A stretch of DNA of 64,000 nt, taken from Lentilactobacillus laojiaonis. Lineage in GTDB: Bacteria > Bacillota > Bacilli > Lactobacillales > Lactobacillaceae. The notes under the pieces were generated by a model, which saw only the letters and a list, made by a program, of their open reading frames with translations, ran no database searches and had not been told where the DNA came from. Below are positions 17,989-26,409 of this stretch, one piece after another. The stretch is taken from NCBI RefSeq assembly GCF_020616595.1, contig NZ_CP085278.1:124001-188000 (forward strand), written 5' to 3'. Positions within the stretch are counted from its first letter, which is position 1. Each line of letters opens with the position of its first letter. A program made the translations under genes and the position numbers.

Positions 17989-18313
17989 ATTTACGCCAAT
18001 TTTCAAATTCGTTAGTATGCTTACCTAAATATTCTAGTGCTTCCTCAGCCAATAATTGACTTTGTTGGCTAAGTTGTTGTTCATTTTGAGGTTCAAAATC
18101 TTTTAAATAACCAACGCCAATATCGTAGAATTTGTCTTGGCGACCAAATCCCTGATCATTAAATAGCTTATCTAAATTATTAATATCATTTTTCGCACTA
18201 TCATAAATCGCCTGTGAAATATTAGTTTTAGCGTCTAAGACAGTTTGTCCATAATCAATTAAGGATTCATCCATATCTACTATAATCGCATGTCGATCAA
18301 TTATTTTTGCCAT
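17987..18313 (-). CDS. Conserved-looking small protein, unknown function
   Basis: A 108-residue soluble protein starting MAKIIDRHAIIVDMDESL, rich in Asp, Glu, Gln and Asn, with predicted helices and no cysteine or membrane segment. The start at 18313 has GAGGTG about 6 bases before it; an in-frame GTG four codons earlier overlaps that site. I do not recognise the family. It lies just upstream of nothing on its own strand except the potD end 53 bases away on the other side of its start, so it is probably transcribed alone or as a tail of the pot operon. Confidence 0.6.
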   Translation of the reverse strand: MAKIIDRHAIIVDMDESLIDYGQTVLDAKTNISQAIYDSAKNDINNLDKLFNDQGFGRQDKFYDIGVGYLKDFEPQNEQQLSQQSQLLAEEALEYLGKHTNEFENWRK

Positions 18314-18365
18314 AATTATCACCTCTGCTACATTGTAAATCTAAATGAAAAATTTGTACTAAATT

Positions 18366-19433
18366 TTATCTATGCATTTTAAATTCTAAATATAAATCGT
18401 TATATTCTTGAACTTTAGTAGCGCTTAGGTTCTTATAAACCTGTAATTTTTTCAGCGTAGCTTGAGAAGGATAAAATTGTTTATCGTGTTTAATTTTATC
18501 TGGTAGTAGCTGATAAGCTGCTTGATTAGGAGTGGAATAACCTACATACTCGGTATTTTGTACGGCATTTTTAGGCTGGCTCATGAAGTTTAAAAAGGTA
18601 TAAATTGCTTTATAATGTTTGGCAGTTTTAGGAATCGCCCAATTATCAAACCACATATTGCTACCTTCTTTAGGTAAAACATAGTGGAGGTGAGGATTTT
18701 GATCCATCATTTCACTAGCTTCACCCGACCAGTCTACAGCTAACGGGGCTTCTCCATCGGCCATGTACATTTTAATTTCATCGGCTACAATGGCTTTAAC
18801 GTTAGGTGATAATTGATCTAATTTATCCTTGGCTAAATCTAGTTGGTGTCGATTAGTGGTATTAACCGATTGATGCAATGAAATTAAAGATAATCCCATG
18901 ATATCCCGAGCAGAATCAACCAACATAATTTGATCTTTATATTTAGGATTCCAAAGTTGATGCCAACTATTAATAGTGGTTCCTTTAATTAATTGATCGT
19001 TGTAGACAATTCCTAGGGTACCCCAAAAATAAGGAACGGAATATTGATTATGTGGATCAAAACTTTTATTAAGGTAGGCCTTACCATAATTTTTTAAATT
19101 AAGTTGGCGCTTGTCTAATTTAACTAATAAATGATCCTGACGCATTTTAGCGACCATATACTCGCTAGGCACCACTAGGTCATAATTAGTTCCGCCTTGT
19201 TTAACCTTGGTATACATAGATTCATTGCTATCAAAAGTTTCTAAGTTAACGTGGTAGCCCGTTTCTTTTTCAAATTTAGTAATTAAATTAGGATCAATAT
19301 AGCTACCCCAATTATATATATTTAGAACTTTACCATTTTGATTGCTAGAAGATTTTTGTAAGCTTTTGCTACCGTAGGCTAATCCCAAACAAATAATTAA
19401 AATGGTTGAGATAATTATTGTTAAACGTTTCAT
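18366..19433 (-). CDS. potD: Spermidine/putrescine-binding protein PotD
   Basis: Extracytoplasmic binding component of the polyamine ABC transporter. The N-terminus is a single hydrophobic segment (residues 4-20); the cysteine in it is not in a proper lipobox (LIIC), so the protein is probably held by an uncleaved anchor. The mature domain starts VLNIYNWGSYIDP and contains TFDSNESMYTKVK, YDLVVPSEYMVAKM and the VDWSGEASEM region near the ligand site. It is the last of four genes potA-potB-potC-potD and overlaps potC by 4 bases. Confidence 0.93.
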   Translation of the reverse strand: MKRLTIIISTILIICLGLAYGSKSLQKSSSNQNGKVLNIYNWGSYIDPNLITKFEKETGYHVNLETFDSNESMYTKVKQGGTNYDLVVPSEYMVAKMRQDHLLVKLDKRQLNLKNYGKAYLNKSFDPHNQYSVPYFWGTLGIVYNDQLIKGTTINSWHQLWNPKYKDQIMLVDSARDIMGLSLISLHQSVNTTNRHQLDLAKDKLDQLSPNVKAIVADEIKMYMADGEAPLAVDWSGEASEMMDQNPHLHYVLPKEGSNMWFDNWAIPKTAKHYKAIYTFLNFMSQPKNAVQNTEYVGYSTPNQAAYQLLPDKIKHDKQFYPSQATLKKLQVYKNLSATKVQEYNDLYLEFKMHR

Positions 19434-20251
19434 AGTTTCCCTCGCAATCTAGCTTTAACCTTTTTATTAGATTGAGAATGATTATTTTCAATGAAATAGT
19501 AAATAATTACTAGGATCAAAGAAAAGATAAACATAATTCCAGCTAAGGCGTTAATTTCTAGGCTAATTCCTTGGCGAGCTCTGGAATAGATTTCTACTGA
19601 TAGAGTTGAGAAGCCATTTCCCGTTACAAAAAAGGTAACGGCAAAATCATCTAAGGAATAAGTAATCGCCATGAAAAATCCAGCAATTAATCCAGGTTGG
19701 ATGAATGGTAGGACAATTTTACTAAAGGTTTGATAAGATGAAGACCCCAAATCTTTAGCAGCCGTTAATAAGGAATCGCTAAGTTCATTTAAATGGGGAA
19801 GGAGCATCAAAACTACGATGGGAATTTCAAAAGCAATGTGACTTAATAAAACGGACCAAAAACCCAAAGGTAATTTTAAAGCCGTGAAAAATATCAAAAA
19901 GCTGGCCCCCATAATTACATCTGGAGAAACAATTAAAATGTTATTGAACGACAATAATATTTCTTTATTTTTTTGGCGTTTTTGATTACTAATGCCAATG
20001 GCCCCAGCGGCCCCAATTATGGTGGCAAATACAGAGGACAAAAGCGCAATTAAAATAGTATTTAAAAAGATTGCAATCATGCGTTTATCGGCCAATAGTT
20101 CTTGGTAGTGTTTGAAGGTAAAACCATGATAATTGGTCATAGAATCACCGGTGCTAAATGAATATACAATTAAAAAAACGATGGGCGCATACATCAATAA
20201 AAAAGTGAAGATTAGGTAAAGGTTTCCCCAAGAAAATTTTGACTTACTCAT
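19430..20251 (-). CDS. potC: Polyamine ABC transporter permease PotC
   Basis: Inner-membrane permease, 273 residues with six hydrophobic segments, starting SWGNLYLIFTFLLMYAP. The EAA coupling loop lies in LLTAAKDLGSSSYQTFSKIVLPFIQPG, where it contacts the ATPase PotA. It pairs with PotB to form the channel. The ATGA overlap with potB upstream (4 bases) and with potD downstream (4 bases) indicates translational coupling. Confidence 0.94.
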   Translation of the reverse strand: MSKSKFSWGNLYLIFTFLLMYAPIVFLIVYSFSTGDSMTNYHGFTFKHYQELLADKRMIAIFLNTILIALLSSVFATIIGAAGAIGISNQKRQKNKEILLSFNNILIVSPDVIMGASFLIFFTALKLPLGFWSVLLSHIAFEIPIVVLMLLPHLNELSDSLLTAAKDLGSSSYQTFSKIVLPFIQPGLIAGFFMAITYSLDDFAVTFFVTGNGFSTLSVEIYSRARQGISLEINALAGIMFIFSLILVIIYYFIENNHSQSNKKVKARLRGKL

Positions 20252-21060
20252 TTAGCAACCCTCCTCTTTTTGCTGGTATGGGTTAAAATCGTGACGATAA
20301 ACATTGAAATAATTAAAACTACTCCAATGGTTGAGCCCATCCCCCAATTCATGGTAGTTAGAAAATGTTCTTCTACCGCGGTTCCTAAGGTAATGATTTT
20401 ATTGCCACCGATTAATCTTGAAAGCATAAATAGGGATAAAGAAGGAATAAAAACAATTTGGACTCCCGATTTAATTCCGGGAATACTGAGGGGAATAATA
20501 ATTTTTTTAAAGGTTTGCCAAGAGGTAGCTCCTAAATCTTTACTGGCTTGGACTAAGGACGGATTAATTTCTAAAAGTGAATTGTAAATTGGTAAAACCA
20601 TAAAAGGAATCTGAATGTAAGCAGCTACTAAGATAAAACTAGTATTGGTAAATAAAAGCTGTTGGGCAGGGATTCCAAAGAAATTAAAAATTTGGTTAAC
20701 TAAGCCATTATGACTAAATAAACCAATAAAGGCATAGGCTTTGAGCAATAAATTAATCCAAGTAGGTAAAATAACCAGCAATATCCATAAATTCCGGTAT
20801 TTTAATTTAGTAATAAAATAGGCCATCGGATAACTGATTAATAAAGTCATTGCCGTAATCAAAAAGGCAAACCAAACTGAATTAGCGGTCATCGTTAGAT
20901 AGGTTCCGGAAGTGAAGAAGGTTATGTAATTGTTCAAAGTGAATTGATGATTTACATTAAAAAAAGAGTAATAAAAAATCAATGCTACCGGAGCAATAAC
21001 AAATAAAAGTAACCATAGCAGATAAGGGGCGAAATATAAAAATTTAAATTCCTTTTTCAT
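20248..21060 (-). CDS. potB: Polyamine ABC transporter permease PotB
   Basis: Inner-membrane permease, 270 residues, six hydrophobic segments, starting KFLYFAPYLLWLLLF. The coupling loop is in LVQASKDLGATSWQTFKKIIIPLSIPG. It forms the transmembrane heterodimer with PotC. Three bases separate it from potA, and it overlaps potC, consistent with one operon. Confidence 0.94.
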   Translation of the reverse strand: MKKEFKFLYFAPYLLWLLLFVIAPVALIFYYSFFNVNHQFTLNNYITFFTSGTYLTMTANSVWFAFLITAMTLLISYPMAYFITKLKYRNLWILLVILPTWINLLLKAYAFIGLFSHNGLVNQIFNFFGIPAQQLLFTNTSFILVAAYIQIPFMVLPIYNSLLEINPSLVQASKDLGATSWQTFKKIIIPLSIPGIKSGVQIVFIPSLSLFMLSRLIGGNKIITLGTAVEEHFLTTMNWGMGSTIGVVLIISMFIVTILTHTSKKRRVAK

Positions 21061-21063
21061 GGC

Positions 21064-22149
21064 TTATTCCTCATAACTTTCCAAACGTTGGTTAAAATTG
21101 TGTTCGTCTTCGTTATATCGCATGATATGCATATCATCGGGTTCAAAAGTTAAACCGATAATACTATCGTCAATGGTTGGTTTAGTTGAGTGAATTAGCC
21201 ATTCATTATCTTGCTGATCAAAAGCGATGATTTCATAGTAATCTCCACGGAATAATTGCGTACTTACTTTGACTTTAATTTTACCTTGATCGACAGGCAC
21301 AATGACTAAATCTTCGGGACGAATGACGACTTCTACGGATTCATTAGCTGGAATACCAGCATCCGAACATTCAAAAGTATGGCCTAAAAATTCCACGTGA
21401 AAATCGCTAATCATTTTTCCAGGGATGATGTTACTTTCACCAATAAAATGCGCTACAAAGTGATTAATAGGTTCATCATAAATATCGACTGGGGAACCTT
21501 GTTGTAAAATTTTGCCGTCATTCATTACGAAGATCACATCACTCATTGCCAAAGCTTCTTCTTGGTCATGAGTAACAAATAGGAAGGTAATTCCTAAACG
21601 TTGTTGTAAACTACGCAATTGATATTGCATGTCTTTTCTTAATTTGGCATCTAAAGCTGAAAGAGGTTCATCCAGGAGCAAAACTTTTGGCTGATTAATT
21701 ACTGCTCGAGCAATTGCGACCCGTTGTTGTTGACCACCAGATAATTCGGAAATTTCACGATCACCGTAATTATCTAGTTGTACTAAATGAAGGACCTCTT
21801 GGACCCGCTGCTTAATTTCAGCTTCTGGGACTTTATGGATTCTTAAGCCGAATGCTACATTTTCGTAAACGTTCATATTAGGAAATAGCGCGTAATTTTG
21901 AAAGACGGTATTCATATTACGTTGGTGAGGAGGAATGGAATTAATTTTCTTACCTTGAAATAAAACTTCACCGGAAGTTACATCATTGAAACCCGCAATG
22001 GTTCGCAAAATAGTGGTTTTGCCACTTCCAGATGGTCCTAGTAAGGTATAGAATTGTCCCGCTTCTAGTTTTAAATTAATATTATTTAAAATGGTCGTAT
22101 CGTTAAATTTTTTATATACATTTTTTAATTCTACAATTGGCTTATTCAA
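21064..22149 (-). CDS. potA: Polyamine ABC transporter ATPase PotA
   Basis: Cytoplasmic ATPase that drives spermidine/putrescine uptake. The sequence shows Walker [10 protein letters not shown] (about residue 38), Q-loop [10 protein letters not shown], signature [14 protein letters not shown], Walker [13 protein letters not shown] and a C-terminal TOBE-type domain (VVIRPEDL onward). The start is TTG at 22149 with AGGAGG 10 bases before it, and no better ATG gives the conserved [14 protein letters not shown] start. First gene of potABCD. Confidence 0.95.
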   Translation of the reverse strand: MNKPIVELKNVYKKFNDTTILNNINLKLEAGQFYTLLGPSGSGKTTILRTIAGFNDVTSGEVLFQGKKINSIPPHQRNMNTVFQNYALFPNMNVYENVAFGLRIHKVPEAEIKQRVQEVLHLVQLDNYGDREISELSGGQQQRVAIARAVINQPKVLLLDEPLSALDAKLRKDMQYQLRSLQQRLGITFLFVTHDQEEALAMSDVIFVMNDGKILQQGSPVDIYDEPINHFVAHFIGESNIIPGKMISDFHVEFLGHTFECSDAGIPANESVEVVIRPEDLVIVPVDQGKIKVKVSTQLFRGDYYEIIAFDQQDNEWLIHSTKPTIDDSIIGLTFEPDDMHIMRYNEDEHNFNQRLESYEE

Positions 22150-22220
22150 TAATATGAATCCTCCTTATATCAGCTTAATTAATATTTATTATAGGTTTAA
22201 TTGATTTTATTTAAAAGAAT

Positions 22221-22589
22221 TTAGTGCCTTGATGCTCGGCGGTTTTGCCCACTTTTTAATTTAATTGTGTTACGCTTAAATTTAGTTTTGGTATTGGTAA
22301 CATATTTAAAATGTTCCATATGACCATTAAAAGGCTGATTGGACATTCTAATTTGTAACCAGCTGCGCATTACATCGACCATATTATGGATAGATTCAAT
22401 TCGGCTGGGAATTCCTTCAGCTTCAGCGGCCTTTAAGATATCATCATTTAAACGATTAATTAAGTTTTGATGATAGGCTACGAGTTCTTGTGTTAAAGGA
22501 GCATCAACGTACTTATTAAAGAGCGTTTCAATTTGACGCATAGCTTCTTTAGAATTTTTAGGTTGGAAATAACGGTTTTTATTTTTCAT
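22221..22589 (-). CDS. Basic helical protein of unknown function
   Basis: A 122-residue soluble protein starting MKNKNRYFQPKNSKEAMRQ and ending in an Arg/Lys-rich tail (KLKSGQNRRASRH). Residues about 15-85 look like helices. I recognise no family. The start at 22589 has AGAAAG about 6 bases upstream; an in-frame ATG at 22631 has no site and would add basic residues. It lies 71 bases upstream of potA on the same strand, so it might be co-transcribed. The basic tail suggests nucleic-acid contact, which is inference only. Confidence 0.55.
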   Translation of the reverse strand: MKNKNRYFQPKNSKEAMRQIETLFNKYVDAPLTQELVAYHQNLINRLNDDILKAAEAEGIPSRIESIHNMVDVMRSWLQIRMSNQPFNGHMEHFKYVTNTKTKFKRNTIKLKSGQNRRASRH

Positions 22590-22685
22590 CTTAATCTTTC
22601 TTTCATTATATTTACTTTTATAAATTATCATGGTTCAATTTAGGTTACAATAGATAAGATTAACAGGTTTATGGAGGTTTTTAAA

Positions 22686-23663
22686 TTGAAAAATATTTTG
22701 GCAATACATACAGGTGGAACTATTTCAATGTCTCAAAACGAAAATGGCGAAGTAGTCCCAAATAATGAAAATCCAATTGCTAGTCAACAAGTGATCTTAA
22801 AGGGTAAAATTAACTTAATAACTGATGAAATGTTTAATTTACCTTCTCCCCACGTAACTCCCGAAGTAATGTTTGAAATTAAAAAACGAATTCAAAAAGC
22901 AGAAGCTGAAGAAAAAATTGATGGAGTCGTAATTACTCATGGAACCGATACGCTAGAGGAAACAGCGTACTTCTTAGATTTAACTTTGCAAAATACGATT
23001 CCAGTTGTGCTAACTGGAGCAATGCGTTCATCTAATGAAGTAGGCTCTGATGGTCTTTATAATTTCCAAAGTGCCATTCGAGTAGCGGCTGATGATCAAT
23101 CATACGGTAAAGGAGTTTTAGTGGTTATGAATGATGAAATTCATACTGCTAGATATGTAACGAAAACGCATACCACCAATGTAGCGACTTTCAGAACTCC
23201 AACCTTTGGACCAATTGGTTTATTAGAGAAAGAACAAGTAATCTTTTTCCAATCATTAATTAATAGTGAAGTCTGTGATGTAGATCATGTGGAAAAGGGA
23301 GTTTATCTATTAAAAGCATATGCGGGTATGGATGGAATGCAAATTGATGCTTTAAATCAAGAATCTACTAAGGGATTAGTAATTGAAGGTTTAGGAGCGG
23401 GTAATTTGCCCCCCAAAACTTTACCGGCAGTTCAACGATTATTAGATAATAATATCCCTATTGTAATGGTCTCTCGTTGTTATAACGGAATCGCCCAAGG
23501 AATTTATGATTATGAAGGTGGCGGAATTCAATTACAAAAAATGGGAGTTACCTTGTGTAAAGGGCTTAATGGTCAAAAGGCTCGAATTAAATTATTAATT
23601 GGAATTAGCGCCGGCAAGTCGGGAGAAGATTTAAAACATTTCGTTAGTGATGCAATTTCATAA
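22686..23663 (+). CDS. ansA: Type I L-asparaginase
   Basis: Cytosolic enzyme that hydrolyses asparagine to aspartate and ammonia. The two catalytic threonine motifs are present: HTGGTIS with Thr12 at the start and THGTDTLEETA near residue 85. Length (325) is usual. The start is TTG at 22686, with GGAGG 8 bases upstream; that GGAGG lies inside an in-frame ATG start at 22671 which would add five unusual residues. First gene of an apparent four-gene operon reaching 25490. Confidence 0.93.
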   Translation: MKNILAIHTGGTISMSQNENGEVVPNNENPIASQQVILKGKINLITDEMFNLPSPHVTPEVMFEIKKRIQKAEAEEKIDGVVITHGTDTLEETAYFLDLTLQNTIPVVLTGAMRSSNEVGSDGLYNFQSAIRVAADDQSYGKGVLVVMNDEIHTARYVTKTHTTNVATFRTPTFGPIGLLEKEQVIFFQSLINSEVCDVDHVEKGVYLLKAYAGMDGMQIDALNQESTKGLVIEGLGAGNLPPKTLPAVQRLLDNNIPIVMVSRCYNGIAQGIYDYEGGGIQLQKMGVTLCKGLNGQKARIKLLIGISAGKSGEDLKHFVSDAIS

Positions 23664-23689
23664 TAATTATTATTAAAGAGGTGTGCATG

Positions 23690-24856
23690 ATGGAAAGTGT
23701 TTACGAAAAATTAAAAAAAGCTCAAAGCAATCAAGCTATAATTGATATTTATCAAAAAAATAGTGATATTGTGTATACCGGACGTGTAAAATTTGTAACA
23801 ACTGAAGATTTTATCATGCAAACATATAATGATTTTGGTGTAGATGATGGAGCAGTTTTCTTAAAAAATGCTAACGTTGCACTAGTTGATTTTGATAGTT
23901 ACGACGTAGAAGAAATGATGAAAAAAATTTCATTTGCGCGCCTAAATAATTTATATGGTTATAATTTTCATCCTAACCAGCGCTTTGATGAAACGGATGA
24001 ATCACTATATAATCAATTATTTGATTATTTAAGAGATAACTTTTTGTTATCTATGATAATTACTAAAAAAGGCGAGAAATATACCTATACTGAAGGTATG
24101 TTAATGGAAAATAATGAAAATCAAATGGTGCTACAAGCAGTTAACAAGTTTGATTTTGTTAAGCAATCACTAATGCCAATTGATTTAGATGACTTAGTGG
24201 GAATTGAATTTGGGGGCAATGAATTATCACGGTTAGGAAAAGTCATTAAAACCCTCTCTTTTAAAAACCATGTGGATCCAGTAGTTTTTACTGACCAAGC
24301 CGACATTAAACGACAAATTTTGGCCGCTCAAGATACGGAAAATATTTTAATATTTAATTTTAAAGATGAACGTAAATATTTCTATGTCGGCCAAGTTTTA
24401 GCGGCTAATGAAGTTGAGTTTGTCATTAAAGTTATTAGTATGAATGGAACTTTTGGTGGTTACGTTTGGATGCGATATGATGTAGTATCCAAGGTAACTA
24501 ATAATTCTGACTACTTAAGAGTGATTAAAGAATTTGTGGAATTAAATAACACCGAAGATCTATTTGAAATTGATATGTTAAATGCTCAACGTGATTTTGA
24601 TAGTCAAGATAATTTACTGCTTCACATTATTCAACAGGCGATAAATGAACATGAATTATTTAAATTTAAGACCCTAGATAATCAAGAGATTGTTGGTTAT
24701 CCAGGAAGACTTGATGAATCGACTTGGGAATTAGTAATTGAATTATTTGATTACGATGAATTAAATGAGACTCCCGCTCGAGTAGTTGGAATAGAATCAA
24801 TATGTGAAATTTCATTTGAATATCTACGATTGGCGTATTTAGAAAAGAATTTATAA
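23690..24856 (+). CDS. Protein of four tandem small beta-barrel-like repeats
   Basis: A 388-residue acidic soluble protein made of about four units of roughly 90 residues. Each has a strand pair around a pattern such as YTGRVKFVTTEDFIM, YTEGMLMENNENQMVL, YVGQVLAANEVEFVI and YPGRLDESTWELVIE, then a segment leading to IEFGG/YVWMRYDVVSKV/VVGIESICEI and a helix ending near YL. This resembles small Sm/SH3-like barrels; the fold is inference. I know no name for the family. AGAGG lies 8 bases before the ATG at 23690 (another ATG at 23687 is possible). It follows asparaginase by 26 bases. Confidence 0.65.
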   Translation: MESVYEKLKKAQSNQAIIDIYQKNSDIVYTGRVKFVTTEDFIMQTYNDFGVDDGAVFLKNANVALVDFDSYDVEEMMKKISFARLNNLYGYNFHPNQRFDETDESLYNQLFDYLRDNFLLSMIITKKGEKYTYTEGMLMENNENQMVLQAVNKFDFVKQSLMPIDLDDLVGIEFGGNELSRLGKVIKTLSFKNHVDPVVFTDQADIKRQILAAQDTENILIFNFKDERKYFYVGQVLAANEVEFVIKVISMNGTFGGYVWMRYDVVSKVTNNSDYLRVIKEFVELNNTEDLFEIDMLNAQRDFDSQDNLLLHIIQQAINEHELFKFKTLDNQEIVGYPGRLDESTWELVIELFDYDELNETPARVVGIESICEISFEYLRLAYLEKNL

Positions 24857-24873
24857 TTAGCAGGTGACATTGA

Positions 24874-25230
24874 TTGAAAAATTTATGGCGAAAAGTTCCC
24901 AAATGGATTCAGGATACTTTAATTTGGACTTTTTACATGGGTGTATTAGTTGCATTATATAATTGGTTAGGACCCATTGTTTTAAAACGGGGGATGTACT
25001 TCCCTTGGGAATTATTCCCTTATTCCATTGTCTTAGCTTTGGCGATGTTGGGAGTTTACAATTATGCTAAAGCTAGTATTGAAAAATATGAAAAAGTACA
25101 AAAACAACGAGCTAAACAGGCTCAGATCAAAAAAGCAAAAGCGCAACAAGCTCAACAAGTGAATGCTTCAGCCGCTCAAGATCGTCGATTAAGAAATGAA
25201 GCTCGTAAAAATCACACTAGGAGGGATTAA
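24874..25230 (+). CDS. Small membrane protein with basic cytoplasmic tail
   Basis: A 118-residue protein with two hydrophobic segments (about residues 16-36 and 49-65) and a long Lys/Arg/Gln/Ala-rich tail (from about 68) that probably forms a coiled coil in the cytosol. Start is TTG at 24874 with CAGGTGA about 6 bases upstream. It lies 17 bases after the repeat protein and 2 bases before the zinc-ribbon gene, in the same operon. No family recognised. Confidence 0.65.
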   Translation: MKNLWRKVPKWIQDTLIWTFYMGVLVALYNWLGPIVLKRGMYFPWELFPYSIVLALAMLGVYNYAKASIEKYEKVQKQRAKQAQIKKAKAQQAQQVNASAAQDRRLRNEARKNHTRRD

Positions 25231-25232
25231 TT

Positions 25233-25490
25233 ATGACCGCAACCAACGATTATCAATTTTGCCCATATTGTGGCAGCAAATTAACACCTAATGCCCAAGA
25301 ATGTGCTAACTGTCATAAGCAATTAGCGGTTACTAAACCGACTAATCCTGATCCTAATCGAGCATTATTTAAGTTAATGATGAATCCGTATAAAGAAGGA
25401 ATGGAAAGAGATCGTATTGCTTCTGGAAAACCAGTCAAAAAATCAATTCCATTTTGGAAAAAATGGCTAAATAAAAAAGACACTAATTAA
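25233..25490 (+). CDS. Zinc-ribbon protein
   Basis: An 85-residue protein whose N-terminal half is a zinc ribbon: CPYCGSKLTPNAQECANC gives C-x2-C and C-x2-C ligands. The rest is a short basic tail with no motif (KKSIPFWKKWLNKK). AGGAGGG lies about 7 bases before the ATG. It is the last gene of the operon starting with asparaginase and ends at a terminator. Such short ribbons often tether or regulate membrane complexes; the partner here is unknown, though the neighbouring membrane protein is a candidate. Confidence 0.75.
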   Translation: MTATNDYQFCPYCGSKLTPNAQECANCHKQLAVTKPTNPDPNRALFKLMMNPYKEGMERDRIASGKPVKKSIPFWKKWLNKKDTN

Positions 25491-25505
25491 GTTAGTGTCT
25501 TTTTT
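25473..25505. terminator. Bidirectional terminator at the end of the asparaginase operon
   Basis: Fourteen-base arms (AAAAAAGACACTAA and complement) around a five-base loop. It serves the plus operon and the convergent small gene at 25508. Confidence 0.87.
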
Positions 25506-25507
25506 AT

Positions 25508-25690
25508 TTATTTAATATTGCTTTCAATATAATCGGTTTCTTCTTTAGTAGGAGCTACTTCCATTGATTTAATATCGTGGAGGCGTTCCACAGACATTTT
25601 TAATTGGAAAGCTAATTGGGTATCGGTCATATCAAATTTTTTTTGGTACTTAATGATATCTTCTGCAATGTTACTGAATTGTTCTGCCAT
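25508..25690 (-). CDS. LBP_cg2779-like small helix-turn-helix protein
   Basis: A 60-residue protein: AEDIIKYQKKFDMTDTQLAFQLKMSVERLHDIKS resembles the first helices of a lambda-repressor-type HTH (helix, turn, recognition-like helix), and the whole matches my memory of the LBP_cg2779 family found in lactobacilli. The family function is not known. SD GGAGG precedes the ATG by about 7 bases. Too short for a full repressor with its own dimer domain; DNA binding is inference. Confidence 0.65.
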   Translation of the reverse strand: MAEQFSNIAEDIIKYQKKFDMTDTQLAFQLKMSVERLHDIKSMEVAPTKEETDYIESNIK

Positions 25691-25746
25691 AAGTTTCCTC
25701 CGTTAATTTGATCTTATATTTTAATTATAGCAATAAAATCAAAATT

Positions 25747-26409
25747 TTATAAAAACTTGCTATTCAAAATTAGAACTAATCCTTGAAAGACAACTAAAAT
25801 GGCAAAAAATTGACTCCAATCTCGTTGGGTTAGGCGAATGGGATGATACTGACTTCGCGGTTGATCTTCGACAAATCCGTGCGATTCCATCGCCTCTGCT
25901 AAATTTTGAGACCATTGGAGGGCTGATAAAATGGCTTTAAAATAAATTTTAGGTGACCAAAAATTTATTTTTACTCCCCGCATTAAGGAAGCGGTTCGAA
26001 TCACTTTGATTTGTTGAATTACTTTAGGTAGTAAATTAAATGCTGATAAAATTCCGTAAACAAATTTAGCCGGCACATGAAAACTTTGTTCTAATGCCTT
26101 CATGAGGTCAGTCATATTAGTAGAAAAGGTAAAGCAGGCACCTAAAAATACGTAGGCATAAATTCTGGTTGCGAAAACTCCTGCTAAAAGACTCCCGCCA
26201 TTTCCATAAAACATTTGTGATAAGAAAATACCAACTGCCGGAATTAAGGGACCCAAAAAGAGTCCCACTAACTGTTTGCTAGAAGGTCGTTTTTTTAGAA
26301 GATAAATTAAACAAATTATTATAATAATGACGTTAAGCGATAAATTTTCTATAAATGATATTTCTAATACCAAAATGATCATCAAGATTAATTTTAAACC
26401 GGGATTCAT
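25747..26409 (-). CDS. ykoC: ECF transporter transmembrane component (YkoC/EcfT)
   Basis: Membrane scaffold subunit, 220 residues with four or five hydrophobic segments. The coupling helices carry the EcfT motifs: IRTASLMRGVKI and, further on, LAEAMESHGFVED, where the usual A-R-G is S-H-G in the second copy. It links the substrate component to the ATPase. It overlaps the ATPase stop by one base (TAATG) and is the last gene of the ykoEDC operon. Confidence 0.9.
   Translation of the reverse strand: MNPGLKLILMIILVLEISFIENLSLNVIIIIICLIYLLKKRPSSKQLVGLFLGPLIPAVGIFLSQMFYGNGGSLLAGVFATRIYAYVFLGACFTFSTNMTDLMKALEQSFHVPAKFVYGILSAFNLLPKVIQQIKVIRTASLMRGVKINFWSPKIYFKAILSALQWSQNLAEAMESHGFVEDQPRSQYHPIRLTQRDWSQFFAILVVFQGLVLILNSKFL

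Noticed and set aside
20270-20587. Plus-strand open frame inside potB
   Set aside because: It is antisense to a gene with clear permease motifs and has no start signal.
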